From contig PEYI01000056.1 of NCBI GenBank assembly GCA_002774445.1, positions 1 through 34,173 on the forward strand: a stretch of DNA of 34,173 nt. The letters run 5' to 3'. How positions within the stretch are numbered: position 1 is the stretch's first letter; each line of letters opens with the position of its first letter. Made by a program: the position numbers and the translations under genes. The notes beneath the pieces are model-generated. The model made no database searches and had not been told where the DNA came from. It was given only the letters and a program-made list of their open reading frames with translations. Origin of the DNA: Candidatus Omnitrophica bacterium CG08_land_8_20_14_0_20_41_16. GTDB taxonomy: Bacteria > Omnitrophota > Gorgyraeia > Gygaellales > Profunditerraquicolaceae. This document shows, piece after piece, positions 25,733-34,173 of this stretch.

Positions 25733-26887
25733 TTAATTCAACCTCCGGGTAAGGCTATATGCTTCTTGCCTAGCCCAGTTATTAGCAGAACGAATATCAT
25801 TAAGGGTGGGATTTAAACTATTCTTATGCCTACGCATAACCTTCGCCACTATTTCAGCTATCTCTATAAACTTTAATCTTTCTTTAAGGAATTCTTCCAC
25901 TGCCACCTCATTTGCCGCATTCATTACCACCGGTAATGTGCCTAACTCTTCTGCCGCCTGATACGCTAACCCTAAACAGGGAAATCTTAAAATATCCGGT
26001 TTCTCAAAATTTAACGCCCTTAATTTATAAAAATCTATTCCGGGTAAAGAATTATTCAGCCTTTCCGGATAGGATAACGCGTATTGAATAGGTATACGCA
26101 TATCCGTAACGGATATCTGCGCCAAGACAGCTCCGTCTACGAACTCAACCATAGAGTGAACCAACGCTTCAGGATGAATCAAGACTTTAACCTTATTACG
26201 ACTCACATCAAATAAAAACATAGTTTCTAAAAGCTCCAAACCCTTATTCATAAGTGTCGCGGAATCTACGCTGATCTTCTTACCCATCTTCCATCTGGGA
26301 TGTTTAAGCACCCTGGGTACAGATACGCTTTTTAAAACCCTGCCGCTCTCATGATAAAAAGGGCCCCCTGAGGCAGTAAGATAAATAGTTTTTAACCTGC
26401 CCCGGTCTTGGCCTTCAAGGCACTGCCATATTGCTGACTGTTCGCTGTCTACCGGGATAATCTTTACTCTTGCCCTATTAGATATACGCATAATAAGCGG
26501 CCCGGCCATAACCAAGGCCTCTTTGTTAGCTAAGGCAATATCCTTGCCGCTATCTATCGCGCTAAGTAAAGGCTCGAATGCAGCTGAACCGCTTATGGCG
26601 AACATAAACTGGCCTATTCTCTTATCTTTAATTAACTCAATTAGGCCTTCGTCATCGGAAAAAACTCTTACCTTGGGGCTTAAGTTCCTCTCAAGTTTAA
26701 ACGCGGCTCCTTTATCCTTTAGGCAAACGAATAGAGGATGAAATTCCTTTATTTGGCCATCCAAAGTTTTTATGTCCGCGTTAGCGGATAAACCTATAAC
26801 CCTAAATCTATCCGGAAACCTCCTTATAACACTAAGCGTATTCTTTCCGACAGATCCGGTTGAACCAAGTATGGCAATATTTTTCAT
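25733..26887 (-). CDS. dxr: 1-deoxy-D-xylulose 5-phosphate reductoisomerase
   Basis: Dxr makes MEP from DXP using NADPH, the committed isoprenoid step. The 384 residues show ILGSTGSVGKNTL, IALANKEALVMAG, PVDSEQSAIWQCLEG, LTASGGPF, HPRWKMGKKISVDSATLMNKGLE and the substrate loop. It overlaps cdsA by 4 bases (ATGA) and sits in the uppS-cdsA-dxr-rseP run that is common in diderm bacteria. Confidence 0.97.
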   Translation of the reverse strand: MKNIAILGSTGSVGKNTLSVIRRFPDRFRVIGLSANADIKTLDGQIKEFHPLFVCLKDKGAAFKLERNLSPKVRVFSDDEGLIELIKDKRIGQFMFAISGSAAFEPLLSAIDSGKDIALANKEALVMAGPLIMRISNRARVKIIPVDSEQSAIWQCLEGQDRGRLKTIYLTASGGPFYHESGRVLKSVSVPRVLKHPRWKMGKKISVDSATLMNKGLELLETMFLFDVSRNKVKVLIHPEALVHSMVEFVDGAVLAQISVTDMRIPIQYALSYPERLNNSLPGIDFYKLRALNFEKPDILRFPCLGLAYQAAEELGTLPVVMNAANEVAVEEFLKERLKFIEIAEIVAKVMRRHKNSLNPTLNDIRSANNWARQEAYSLTRRLN

Positions 26888-27681
26888 TTTAATAAGGCTA
26901 CGCTCATATAAAAATAAAATACCGGGGCAGTAAATAAGAGGCTGTCGATCTCATCCAGTACTCCGCCCATCCCCGGAAAGATATTGCCGGAATCCTTGAC
27001 TTCGCAATCACGCTTGATTAAAGATTCGGAAAGATCTCCTAACTGAGCCAATACGCTTATACTTATGCCCAAAACTATAAGATGTAAATAATTAAAACCT
27101 AACAATGGCCTACAGGCTATGGCAGAAAAGACGCTAAAACCAACTCCTCCGATTGCGCCTTCAAAAGTCTTCTTTGGGCTTATGGCCGGAAAAAATGGAA
27201 TCTTGCCAAAACGGCTGCCAATAAGATATGCCCCGATATCGCATGATTTCGTAATTAACAACACCGAAGCCAAAAGGCCCAAGCCGCTGCTTAGATACCT
27301 TATTTTAATTAAGAAACTAAAAAACCATGAAATATAAATTATCCCGAATATTGTGGTAGCTATGCCTATAATGGCGCCAGAATGCTCACGGCGCTTAAAC
27401 TGCATAATGATAAGGAATACAAGAGCCAGGACAATAAATAAAAACTCCCAGCCATGGGTTAGCTCAAAACGAAACATTATGGACAAAGGAATAATGACCC
27501 CCATGCCTATACCGAAATATTTATAGGTGGATATCCCCTTCTTTTCAAGCATCAGGAAGAACTCATAAAGGCCCGCGGCGATAAATAGAGTAACTACCAA
27601 ACCGCAAAGCCAGTCAATAAATATAACCCCAATAATCATAGCGACAAGCAGGCTTGAACTGGCTATTCTTTTTGTTAACAT
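26884..27681 (-). CDS. cdsA: Phosphatidate cytidylyltransferase
   Basis: CdsA makes CDP-diacylglycerol for phospholipid synthesis in the inner membrane. The 265-residue protein has about eight hydrophobic helices. The C-terminal signature reads QLGDLSESLIKRDCEVKDSG followed by NIFPGMGGVLDEIDSL. The usual PGHGG...DR there is PGMGG...DE, a variant I believe also occurs in some other bacterial groups. It overlaps uppS by 7 bases and dxr by 4. Confidence 0.94.
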   Translation of the reverse strand: MLTKRIASSSLLVAMIIGVIFIDWLCGLVVTLFIAAGLYEFFLMLEKKGISTYKYFGIGMGVIIPLSIMFRFELTHGWEFLFIVLALVFLIIMQFKRREHSGAIIGIATTIFGIIYISWFFSFLIKIRYLSSGLGLLASVLLITKSCDIGAYLIGSRFGKIPFFPAISPKKTFEGAIGGVGFSVFSAIACRPLLGFNYLHLIVLGISISVLAQLGDLSESLIKRDCEVKDSGNIFPGMGGVLDEIDSLLFTAPVFYFYMSVALLK

Positions 27682-28385
27682 CCTCCAAACCTTCTCTCTC
27701 TTGCCTGATACTCTCCTACTGCGGCCTTCAAATCATTCGCTTTAAAATCAGGCCAAAACTTCTTAGAAAAATATAACTCCGTGTAAGAAATCTGCCAGAG
27801 CAGGAAATTGCTTATGCGCATCTCGCCGCTGGTGCGTATTAAAAGATCCGGATCCGGCAAGCCAAAGGTATAAAGCCAACCGCTAAATTTATCTATATCC
27901 AGATCATCTATATCCAATTCCTGAGATAATGCCGCCCGGGCAAATTTCTTAGCCGCTTCAACTATCTCCTGTCTTGAGCCGTAATTTAAGGCCAAGACTA
28001 CGGTCAATCCGGTATTATCTTTAGTTTTCTGCTCTGCCCCTTTAATCTTCTTTTGTATACCTAAAGGCAAAGGCTCATCTTTACCAATAACCTTAAAACG
28101 GATATTATTCTTATGCATATCTCTAACCTCTCGATCAAGAAAGCTGCCGAAATAACGCATAAGCATATTAATTTCCCTCTTAGGCCTAGCCCAGTTCTCT
28201 GTGGAAAAGGCAAAAAACGTTACCACCTTAATACCTATCTCCGCGGCCGCCTTAACAATCTCTTTAACTCTCTTAACGCCTTCCCGATGCCCGGCAGTGC
28301 GAGATAGCCCGCGCTTACGCGCCCACCGTCCGTTACCGTCCATTATAATGGCGACGTGTTGAGGGATATTATTTTTATCAATCAT
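27675..28385 (-). CDS. uppS: Undecaprenyl diphosphate synthase (cis-prenyltransferase)
   Basis: UppS builds the C55 lipid carrier for the cell wall. The family motifs are all present: HVAIIMDGNGRWARKRG, GHREGVKRVKEIV, FAFSTENWARP, LALNYGSRQEIVEAA and the C-terminal RTSGEMRISNFLLWQISYTELYF. I place the start at the ATG giving MIDKNNIPQHVAIIMDG (236 residues). A TTG 8 codons earlier, after AAAGG, is an alternative. It leads the isoprenoid/lipid run, with ispG and dxr feeding its precursors. Confidence 0.95.
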   Translation of the reverse strand: MIDKNNIPQHVAIIMDGNGRWARKRGLSRTAGHREGVKRVKEIVKAAAEIGIKVVTFFAFSTENWARPKREINMLMRYFGSFLDREVRDMHKNNIRFKVIGKDEPLPLGIQKKIKGAEQKTKDNTGLTVVLALNYGSRQEIVEAAKKFARAALSQELDIDDLDIDKFSGWLYTFGLPDPDLLIRTSGEMRISNFLLWQISYTELYFSKKFWPDFKANDLKAAVGEYQARERRFGGC

Positions 28386-28414
28386 AATGTAACCCAATAA
28401 ACGCAACAAACCTT

Positions 28415-28452
28415 TAGCTATTTAACTTTTTATTAGCTATTTAACTTTTTAT
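28415..28452. repeat. Tandem duplication, 2 x 19 bp
   Basis: The unit TAGCTATTTAACTTTTTAT occurs twice without a break. The second copy overlaps the stop codon of the GH57 gene (28449-28451), so the duplication lies at its 3' end. It is too short and AT-rich to assign a role. Confidence 0.8.
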
Positions 28453-30029
28453 TGGTGGACACGATAATCTATATTCGGAAATATATTATCTTTATATTCA
28501 ATATCTTCAAGCCAGTTATAATCAAGAGAATCCCCTTTTATATCATCATATAAACGGCCAAATTTTAAAAGGTGATCCTTAATGCGCCGCGTGGCGTATT
28601 CTGTATGCGTCCCTGCCCCTAAAATAAAGGCCCAGTCAGAACTCTGGGCTAGCAGCAGTTCGCGTAAAGCTTGGTTTAAGGCCCGTTTGGTTATCCCGTT
28701 TACATTAGGATATTGTTTAACTAGCTCCGTCATTCTATCTGAAGCCGCATGCAAATGCCGGTAAACCCAATCGTTCGAACCCTGTAACCACATCTCACTA
28801 TAACCCTTCCAACCCCAGCTTGACATTGATGGGGTAAGCACCTGATTGCGCGGATTCTCATCTAAGTATTCCAGGGCCGTAGTCAAACGTAGCTCATCCT
28901 GATCAAGGGCAATCTTGCGGATTAAAAACTCAAGCCAAACCGGGCCCTCATACCACCAGTGGCCAAACAACTCCGCATCATAAGGAGAAACAATTATCGG
29001 CTTCTTCCCTAAAAGTTCATACAGGTATTCTACCTGCTTTTGACGGTTAAACATGAAATTTCCGGCGTGGGCTGCTGCTTTCTCGCGCCCCCATTGCGGC
29101 ACATAAGGCTGTTTATGATTACCCGTTCCCGTAATACGGTAATACTTTATCCCGGTATTAGTCCGTATCCCATCAGGATGGATATAGGGTTTAATATAAT
29201 CATATTCCAAATCAAAACCTATATCGCGGTAGAACTCACGGTAATTATAATCCCCCGGGTAACCTTCAATTGAAGACCAGACTTGCCTTGATGACTCTAA
29301 GTCTCTGGCAAAACAGGCAACCCCCGTCCCCTTGCAGTAGGCCGGAGCAAATACTCCGTATTTAGGCCTAGGCCTTCCATGCAAAATGCCATGAGAATCA
29401 ACGAAGAAATAACGTAACCCCGCTTCTTTTAATATCTCGTCATGCCCTGGATGATAGCCGCATTCAGGAAGCCAAATACCACGAGGCCTCCTAGCGAATA
29501 CACTCTCATAATGCGCTACGGCAACCTTTACCTGAGCGCGTACAGATTCCTTGCAAATATCCATAAGTGGGAAATATCCATGGGTAGCGCCGCAGGTAAT
29601 AATCTCCAGCTTGCCTAAATCCTGAAACTTCTTAAACGCGCTAATTAAGTTACGATTATACCTCAAGAAGGTATCTCGGCTAGCCAAGAATTCATTAAGA
29701 TACATAGAAGCCAAATTCTGAAACTCCGGCTGCCAGCGCGTCCTCTCGATCTCTTTATGCGCTAACTCAATAAGCCTATTGATATGTTTTAAGTAGCGCC
29801 CTTGAAGGAGGGGGTCACTAAGCATTGAGATTAAAGTCGGGCTTAACGTCATGGTGATACGAAAGTCAACACCGTCGTTGAGCAATCTTTCAAATACCAT
29901 AATTAAAGGCACATAGGTCTCGGTTATCGCTTCATAAAGCCAGTCTTCCTCTAGGAAATCTTCGTGCTCCGGATGGCGCACGTAAGGAAGATGCCCATGC
30001 AAAACTAAACAAAGGTACCCTTTATGCAT
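28449..30029 (-). CDS. GH57 family 1,4-alpha-glucan branching enzyme (DUF1957)
   Basis: The 526-residue enzyme begins with the GH57 opening LVLHGHLPYVRHPEHEDFLEEDWLYEAI. The catalytic nucleophile region is GIWLPECGYHPG and the acid region SPYDAELFGHWWYEGP. The aromatic SSWGWKGYSEMWLQGSNDWVYRHLH matches branching-enzyme members (TK1436-like), which form alpha-1,6 links in glycogen. It follows a DUF4912 gene, a pairing I recall from other bacteria. A palindromic repeat abuts the ATG (30030-30076) and no good ribosome site is visible. No other glycogen gene lies in the window. Confidence 0.92.
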   Translation of the reverse strand: MHKGYLCLVLHGHLPYVRHPEHEDFLEEDWLYEAITETYVPLIMVFERLLNDGVDFRITMTLSPTLISMLSDPLLQGRYLKHINRLIELAHKEIERTRWQPEFQNLASMYLNEFLASRDTFLRYNRNLISAFKKFQDLGKLEIITCGATHGYFPLMDICKESVRAQVKVAVAHYESVFARRPRGIWLPECGYHPGHDEILKEAGLRYFFVDSHGILHGRPRPKYGVFAPAYCKGTGVACFARDLESSRQVWSSIEGYPGDYNYREFYRDIGFDLEYDYIKPYIHPDGIRTNTGIKYYRITGTGNHKQPYVPQWGREKAAAHAGNFMFNRQKQVEYLYELLGKKPIIVSPYDAELFGHWWYEGPVWLEFLIRKIALDQDELRLTTALEYLDENPRNQVLTPSMSSWGWKGYSEMWLQGSNDWVYRHLHAASDRMTELVKQYPNVNGITKRALNQALRELLLAQSSDWAFILGAGTHTEYATRRIKDHLLKFGRLYDDIKGDSLDYNWLEDIEYKDNIFPNIDYRVHQ

Positions 30030-30076
30030 GTTAATGAGCCCCGACGCTCGCTTGCGCTTGGTCGGGGCGAATTAAC
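30030..30076. repeat. Palindromic repeat, TTAATTCGCCCCGAC family, copy 1
   Basis: Ends GTTAAT...GCCCCGAC / GTCGGGGC...ATTAAC enclose a 16-base centre. It starts one base from the GH57 ATG. A second copy with a different centre is at 31175-31229, before the DUF4912 gene. Confidence 0.7.
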
Positions 30077-30129
30077 CCCCGCCGATTTGATTCGATTTGA
30101 TGCATCGAATCAAATCGAATCAGCGGGGG
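30076..30129. repeat. Long perfect-arm palindrome upstream of the GH57 gene
   Basis: CCCCCGC / GCGGGGG outer arms enclose GATTCGATTTGAT / ATCAAATCGAATC (13-base perfect arms, 7-base loop). It lies next to the repeat at 30030-30076. Nothing else is seen in the 166-base gap. Confidence 0.7.
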
Positions 30130-30195
30130 AAGTTCGGACAGATAAATTATGTCGCTTATAATCTTGTTACAGGGCTCCATAACTTATGTCCTCAC

Positions 30196-31164
30196 TTATT
30201 TAGTTTCTCTATTTACAATTGGAGTAATGGTGCGTTCTTCTAAATTATCTTTTGAGACGGCCTTAACCGGAATAACTTGTTTACCGTTAGGTAAAGCAAA
30301 ACGCAGGGTAAACGTCCCATCGCGCCTTAAGGCTATAGGCCTATTCTGGACAGTCACTTTAGCATCGGCTTGAGTTGCGCCATAGACAATCAGTTCGCAA
30401 TTAACTTCCAGCCAAAAACTCCTTGAGGCCGGCCTTTTTACCGGACTAACCATAGAGGCAATCCCGGGTGAACTTATGATACCCTTGCGCCAGACGCCTC
30501 CAGCAGGAGAACTTCTGCCTAAACCAAGACCCATACCATAAAGTTTAGCGAACATATCATCGGGAATCATCCATTCCTCATCAGTAATCCAAGAGGGCCT
30601 ATCAAGGGGAGTCTTTACGGCATTAGAACGCAATATAGTTATGAACTTGCCGTCGCTTAATATAAGCCCCAAATCTACGCACCACGATCTTCCGGCAGTG
30701 CCTATATCAATATACCAACTATTGGCAAACCCAGGTATCTCAATGTCAAAAAACCTGTTTGCATTTGAACCATTAAAAATAATGCTGCTCACATCATATA
30801 CACGCAACACTCTTCTGGCTTTATAGAATGCATCCTTAAGTTCTGCTTTAAATTTATCCCAGATAGATTCTTTCGCCTCCCAGTAGGCATAAAGCCACCA
30901 AGGGTCGCGCACTACTAAAACTATTTTATCCCGGCCATATAAAGAAGGCAGTTCCCTTTTTAAACCGCCTTGCATAAGCATAGCCTTAGCATGCGAAAAT
31001 TTTGCCGTGCCTATAGCTGCCCCCTGCTCCCTTAAGATATCTTTCTTAATACCTATCCGGGAAACAGATTTTATAATTTTCTTAGGCTTTCTGCTCTTCA
31101 GGACGGCCTTCTTTCGGATTATTTTTTTTACCTTTGCCTTTACGCGCGCTAATAATTTTTTCAT
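30196..31164 (-). CDS. DUF4912 domain protein with basic N-terminus
   Basis: The 322-residue protein has a lysine/arginine-rich N-terminus (first about 45 residues). The DUF4912 core follows: GRDKIVLVVRDPWWLYAYWEAKE, VLRVYDVSS, FDIEIPGFANSWYIDIG and RSWCVDLGLI. A C-terminal beta-rich part (VNCELIVYGATQADAKVTVQNRPIALRRDGTFTLRFALPNG) resembles a carbohydrate-binding or Ig-like fold. The function is not established; pairing with the GH57 branching enzyme suggests glucan handling. An earlier frame start at 31239 runs through a palindrome. GGAGGGGATT directly before the ATG at 31164 decides the start. Confidence 0.88.
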   Translation of the reverse strand: MKKLLARVKAKVKKIIRKKAVLKSRKPKKIIKSVSRIGIKKDILREQGAAIGTAKFSHAKAMLMQGGLKRELPSLYGRDKIVLVVRDPWWLYAYWEAKESIWDKFKAELKDAFYKARRVLRVYDVSSIIFNGSNANRFFDIEIPGFANSWYIDIGTAGRSWCVDLGLILSDGKFITILRSNAVKTPLDRPSWITDEEWMIPDDMFAKLYGMGLGLGRSSPAGGVWRKGIISSPGIASMVSPVKRPASRSFWLEVNCELIVYGATQADAKVTVQNRPIALRRDGTFTLRFALPNGKQVIPVKAVSKDNLEERTITPIVNRETK

Positions 31165-31174
31165 AATCCCCTCC

Positions 31175-31229
31175 TTAATGAGTCCCGATACTCCTCCGAC
31201 ATATCGTCGGAGTCGGTCGGGGCGAATTA
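31175..31229. repeat. Palindromic repeat, TTAATTCGCCCCGAC family, copy 2
   Basis: It has the same ends as 30030-30076 (TTAAT at one side, CGGGGCGAATTA at the other). The centre carries a different hairpin, CTCCGAC-atatc-GTCGGAG. It lies in the leader of the DUF4912 gene. Confidence 0.65.
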
Positions 31230-31241
31230 TTGAACACAATT

Positions 31242-31340
31242 ATGCGCCAAGGGCGCATCTAGTGAAATCCCGCGTCAGCGGGAACCCCGAAGCGTGCGTA
31301 GCAGATTTCGCAAGAAATCTGCAAGCGCTTACGCGAGGGG
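31242..31340. repeat. Cluster of three further hairpins
   Basis: ATGCGCC/GGCGCAT (31242-31258), TCCCGC/GCGGGA (31268-31283) and a larger CCCC...GGGG stem (31285-31340) enclosing GCAGATTTC/GAAATCTGC (perfect 9 bp). With copy 2 they fill the leader between the terminator at 31368 and the DUF4912 gene. No promoter stands out. Confidence 0.65.
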
Positions 31341-31367
31341 TAATCTATAAGTTGCGGCCTCACTAAC

Positions 31368-31393
31368 AAAAAAAGGGAAAATTATCCCCTTTT
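31368..31393 (-). terminator. Rho-independent terminator of the ompA-family operon
   Basis: On the minus strand AAAGGG and CCCTTT arms (with GGGGA/TTCCC pairing inside) are followed by a run of seven T. It lies about 40 bases after the stop of the coiled-coil gene. Confidence 0.75.
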
Positions 31394-31434
31394 AAAGAAC
31401 TTTAAAAGAACCGTTCTTTGTCCACGCCTCTATT

Positions 31435-31818
31435 TCATTTCTTGGCCTTTTTGCTGTTTGCTAAAGCTTCCTTGAGGTCATCTTCCAATGCTTGCTTAAG
31501 CTTAGTTACCTTCTCCAGCTCCTCTTTAATACTCTGGCCTACCAATTGCTCTTGAACCAAAACCTTCTTAATAGCTTGAGAACTAGCCTTCTCTTCCTCC
31601 AGCTCTTTCTCTCTAGCTTTTAATTTCTCTAAGATTGCGGCTTTCTCCTTTGTAAATTTAATCATCTTTTCTTCAAGGTCCATCCTCTGCGCCATCTCTT
31701 TCCTTCTCGCAGAACTCTGGCTATACAGATTCGCGCAGGAACCTATATTAAAGACAAAGAGGATTAAACTTAAAACCGCCAATATGACTACTAACTTTCC
31801 CTTGGGCATCTCTTCCAT
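31435..31818 (-). CDS. Membrane-anchored coiled-coil protein
   Basis: The 127-residue protein has one N-terminal membrane helix (about residues 8-28, LVVILAVLSLILFVFNIGSC). A long charged heptad-like region of lysine and glutamate follows (EKMIKFTKEKAAILEKLKAREKELEEEKASSQ and on) to the end. I do not recognise a named family. It starts 3 bases after the OmpA-family gene and shares its promoter and terminator, so the two are co-expressed. Together they could link the inner membrane to the OmpA lipoprotein and peptidoglycan; this is inference. Confidence 0.75.
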   Translation of the reverse strand: MEEMPKGKLVVILAVLSLILFVFNIGSCANLYSQSSARRKEMAQRMDLEEKMIKFTKEKAAILEKLKAREKELEEEKASSQAIKKVLVQEQLVGQSIKEELEKVTKLKQALEDDLKEALANSKKAKK

Positions 31819-31821
31819 TAT

Positions 31822-32478
31822 TTATTTCAAGTTCTCTTTAGGCTCAAGAAGCCCTGATTCATCTCTTTTCAACGTATTGCCTTCTTTGACCTTAGTAACC
31901 TTAGGCTGGATAACAATCTCAACCCTGCGATTTAACTTTCTGCCTTCTCTTGTATCATTTGAGGCAACAGGGTGATACTCGCCAAAACCAATCGCCGAGA
32001 TGCGTTCTGGAGAGATGCCTTTTTCGTTAACTAAAAAATGCAGCACGCTTAAAGAGCGCGCGGTTGACAACTCCCAGTTAGATTTCCAGTTGGAATATTT
32101 AATTTGGACATTATCAGTATAACCCTCTATACCTATATTAAAGTCGGCTACATTATCTTTTAATACCGAAGAGACCTTATCCAATAAAGAATAAGCCTTC
32201 TCTTTTATTTTGGCTTTACCGGAATCAAACAAAAGATCACCAACCACGGTAATAACTAGGCCCTTCTCCATCATCTCTAACTTTACCTGCTTATCAGATA
32301 TCTCCTGGCCCAATCTATCCTCTAATAGTTTCTTGGCAGAAGCAAGCTCGTCTAATTGGTTAGAAAGTTCTTCAATCTTTTGCGCGTCCGAACGCCTGCC
32401 ACTTTGAAATATAAATGTGCATCCTACCAAGGCAAAACTCATAAATACTGCTAAACCGGTTTTAAATATCCTTTCCAT
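31822..32478 (-). CDS. OmpA-family peptidoglycan-binding lipoprotein
   Basis: The 218-residue protein has a signal peptide with the lipobox ALVGC (lipid-carrying Cys20) and a coiled coil (residues about 33-70). The OmpA_C domain follows: LFDSGKAKIK, GIEGYTDNVQIKYSNWKSNWELSTARS and ISAIGFGEYHPVASNDTREGRKLNRRVEIVI. The conserved Asp and Arg that bind diaminopimelate are present (TDN, NRRVEI). It tethers the outer membrane to the wall. AGGAGAGG precedes the ATG. It has its own sigma-70-type promoter and a leader fold shared with rplS. Confidence 0.93.
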   Translation of the reverse strand: MERIFKTGLAVFMSFALVGCTFIFQSGRRSDAQKIEELSNQLDELASAKKLLEDRLGQEISDKQVKLEMMEKGLVITVVGDLLFDSGKAKIKEKAYSLLDKVSSVLKDNVADFNIGIEGYTDNVQIKYSNWKSNWELSTARSLSVLHFLVNEKGISPERISAIGFGEYHPVASNDTREGRKLNRRVEIVIQPKVTKVKEGNTLKRDESGLLEPKENLK

Positions 32479-32484
32479 AGTTCA

Positions 32485-32576
32485 CCTCTCCTTGTATAAA
32501 AAGTACACACCGGCCTCTCCCCCGAAAGGGCGCACTTGGCAATCATTTATGCCAAGGTGCAAATAAAGCCGGGTGT
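32485..32576 (-). promoter_or_regulatory. Structured leader of the ompA-family gene
   Basis: On the minus strand, ACACC-c-GGC (32576-32568) pairs with GCCGGTGT (32514-32507). These enclose a long hairpin with GGCATAAATGATTGCC at its tip and a small CCC-tttc-GGGG hairpin. A weak TGTA/TACA hairpin touches the ribosome site. The enclosed part differs at only a few positions from the rplS leader, while the closing stem has different bases. Function unknown. Confidence 0.5.
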
Positions 32577-32591
32577 TTTCTTATGAATTTT

Positions 32592-33925
<1,334 letters not shown>

Positions 33926-33940
33926 CCGCTCATTTTTAGA

Positions 33941-34173
33941 TTAGGGAGTCATGGTGAATAGCTTCCGAGCTATTTCCGGATTCTTCGCGATAAATTTAAG
34001 CTCATCATCAACAAGGGGCTTTTGATTATGCACATTGGCGTATCTGACTAATTCTAAGATTTCGGCTGCCTGTGCATCATCGCGGAAAGCAACCTCTATC
34101 TTCTCATAAACATTCCTAAATCCTTTTATCCCAGAATACTCTCCGGCAGTAATCTTACGCCCGGTTTCAATTA
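33941..34173 (-). CDS. C-terminal part of an unrecognised protein, cut by the window end
   Basis: The last 76 residues of a minus-strand gene are visible, ending KNPEIARKLFTMTP and a TAA stop. The segment is soluble-looking and mixed alpha/beta, with EYSGIKGFRNVYEKIEVAFRD and LVRYANVHNQKPLVDDELKFIA as the most distinctive parts. I do not recognise the family with confidence. The gene runs in the same direction as purA, 56 bases upstream of it. Confidence 0.7.
   Translation of the reverse strand, partial: IETGRKITAGEYSGIKGFRNVYEKIEVAFRDDAQAAEILELVRYANVHNQKPLVDDELKFIAKNPEIARKLFTMTP

Overview
The window is one 34 kb, almost gap-free stretch in which every recognisable gene lies on the minus strand. 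It reads as a piece of a diderm, anaerobic, uncultivated-lineage bacterium. A lipoprotein with an OmpA domain and an RseP-type protease indicate an outer membrane. A bacterial-type acetyl-CoA synthase (AcsB) beside MetF, FolD and FchA indicates the Wood-Ljungdahl pathway. A GH57 enzyme paired with a DUF4912 protein, an Fe-S-type TrpRS and hairpin repeats in nearly every gap would fit Omnitrophota (former OP3). That taxonomic placement is inference, because no rRNA gene is present.

Layout in transcription order (right to left): a gene C-terminus cut by the window end; purA; an OmpA lipoprotein plus a coiled-coil membrane protein, with their own promoter, a structured leader and a terminator; DUF4912 and GH57; the envelope/isoprenoid run uppS-cdsA-dxr-rseP-ispG; an orphan CpaF-type ATPase; the translation run proS-rimP-nusA-infB-trpS; scpA-ruvB; a secreted GHL10-type protein; queA-tgt-trmD-rplS-rnhB-yraN; fchA-folD; a NYN-domain protein with its own promoter and an attenuator-like leader; metF, an FAD/NAD-type oxidoreductase and acsB; then a broken HNH endonuclease gene and about 270 bp with no gene at the left end.

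FolD, FchA, MetF and AcsB cover methenyl-, methylene- and methyl-tetrahydrofolate conversion and acetyl-CoA assembly. FolD has lost the lysine that cyclohydrolase activity needs, and FchA, encoded immediately upstream with overlapping ends, is the obvious replacement.

The least explained content is non-coding. Three copies of a roughly 170-230 nt element (5015-5188, 6114-6342, and 11368-11583 inside 11297-11676) keep the same stem plan while the paired bases change together. They share a bulged A and tandem G-A/A-G pairs, and two share an inner GAAA-tetraloop hairpin. This looks like an undescribed structured RNA family or RNA-like mobile element. A second shared leader fold precedes rplS and the ompA-family gene. 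A promoter, twin-hairpin and terminator unit precedes the NYN gene. A possible alternative-pairing switch covers the trpS start. Short GC-rich palindromes have also entered the coding regions of queA, infB and probably rnhB in frame.
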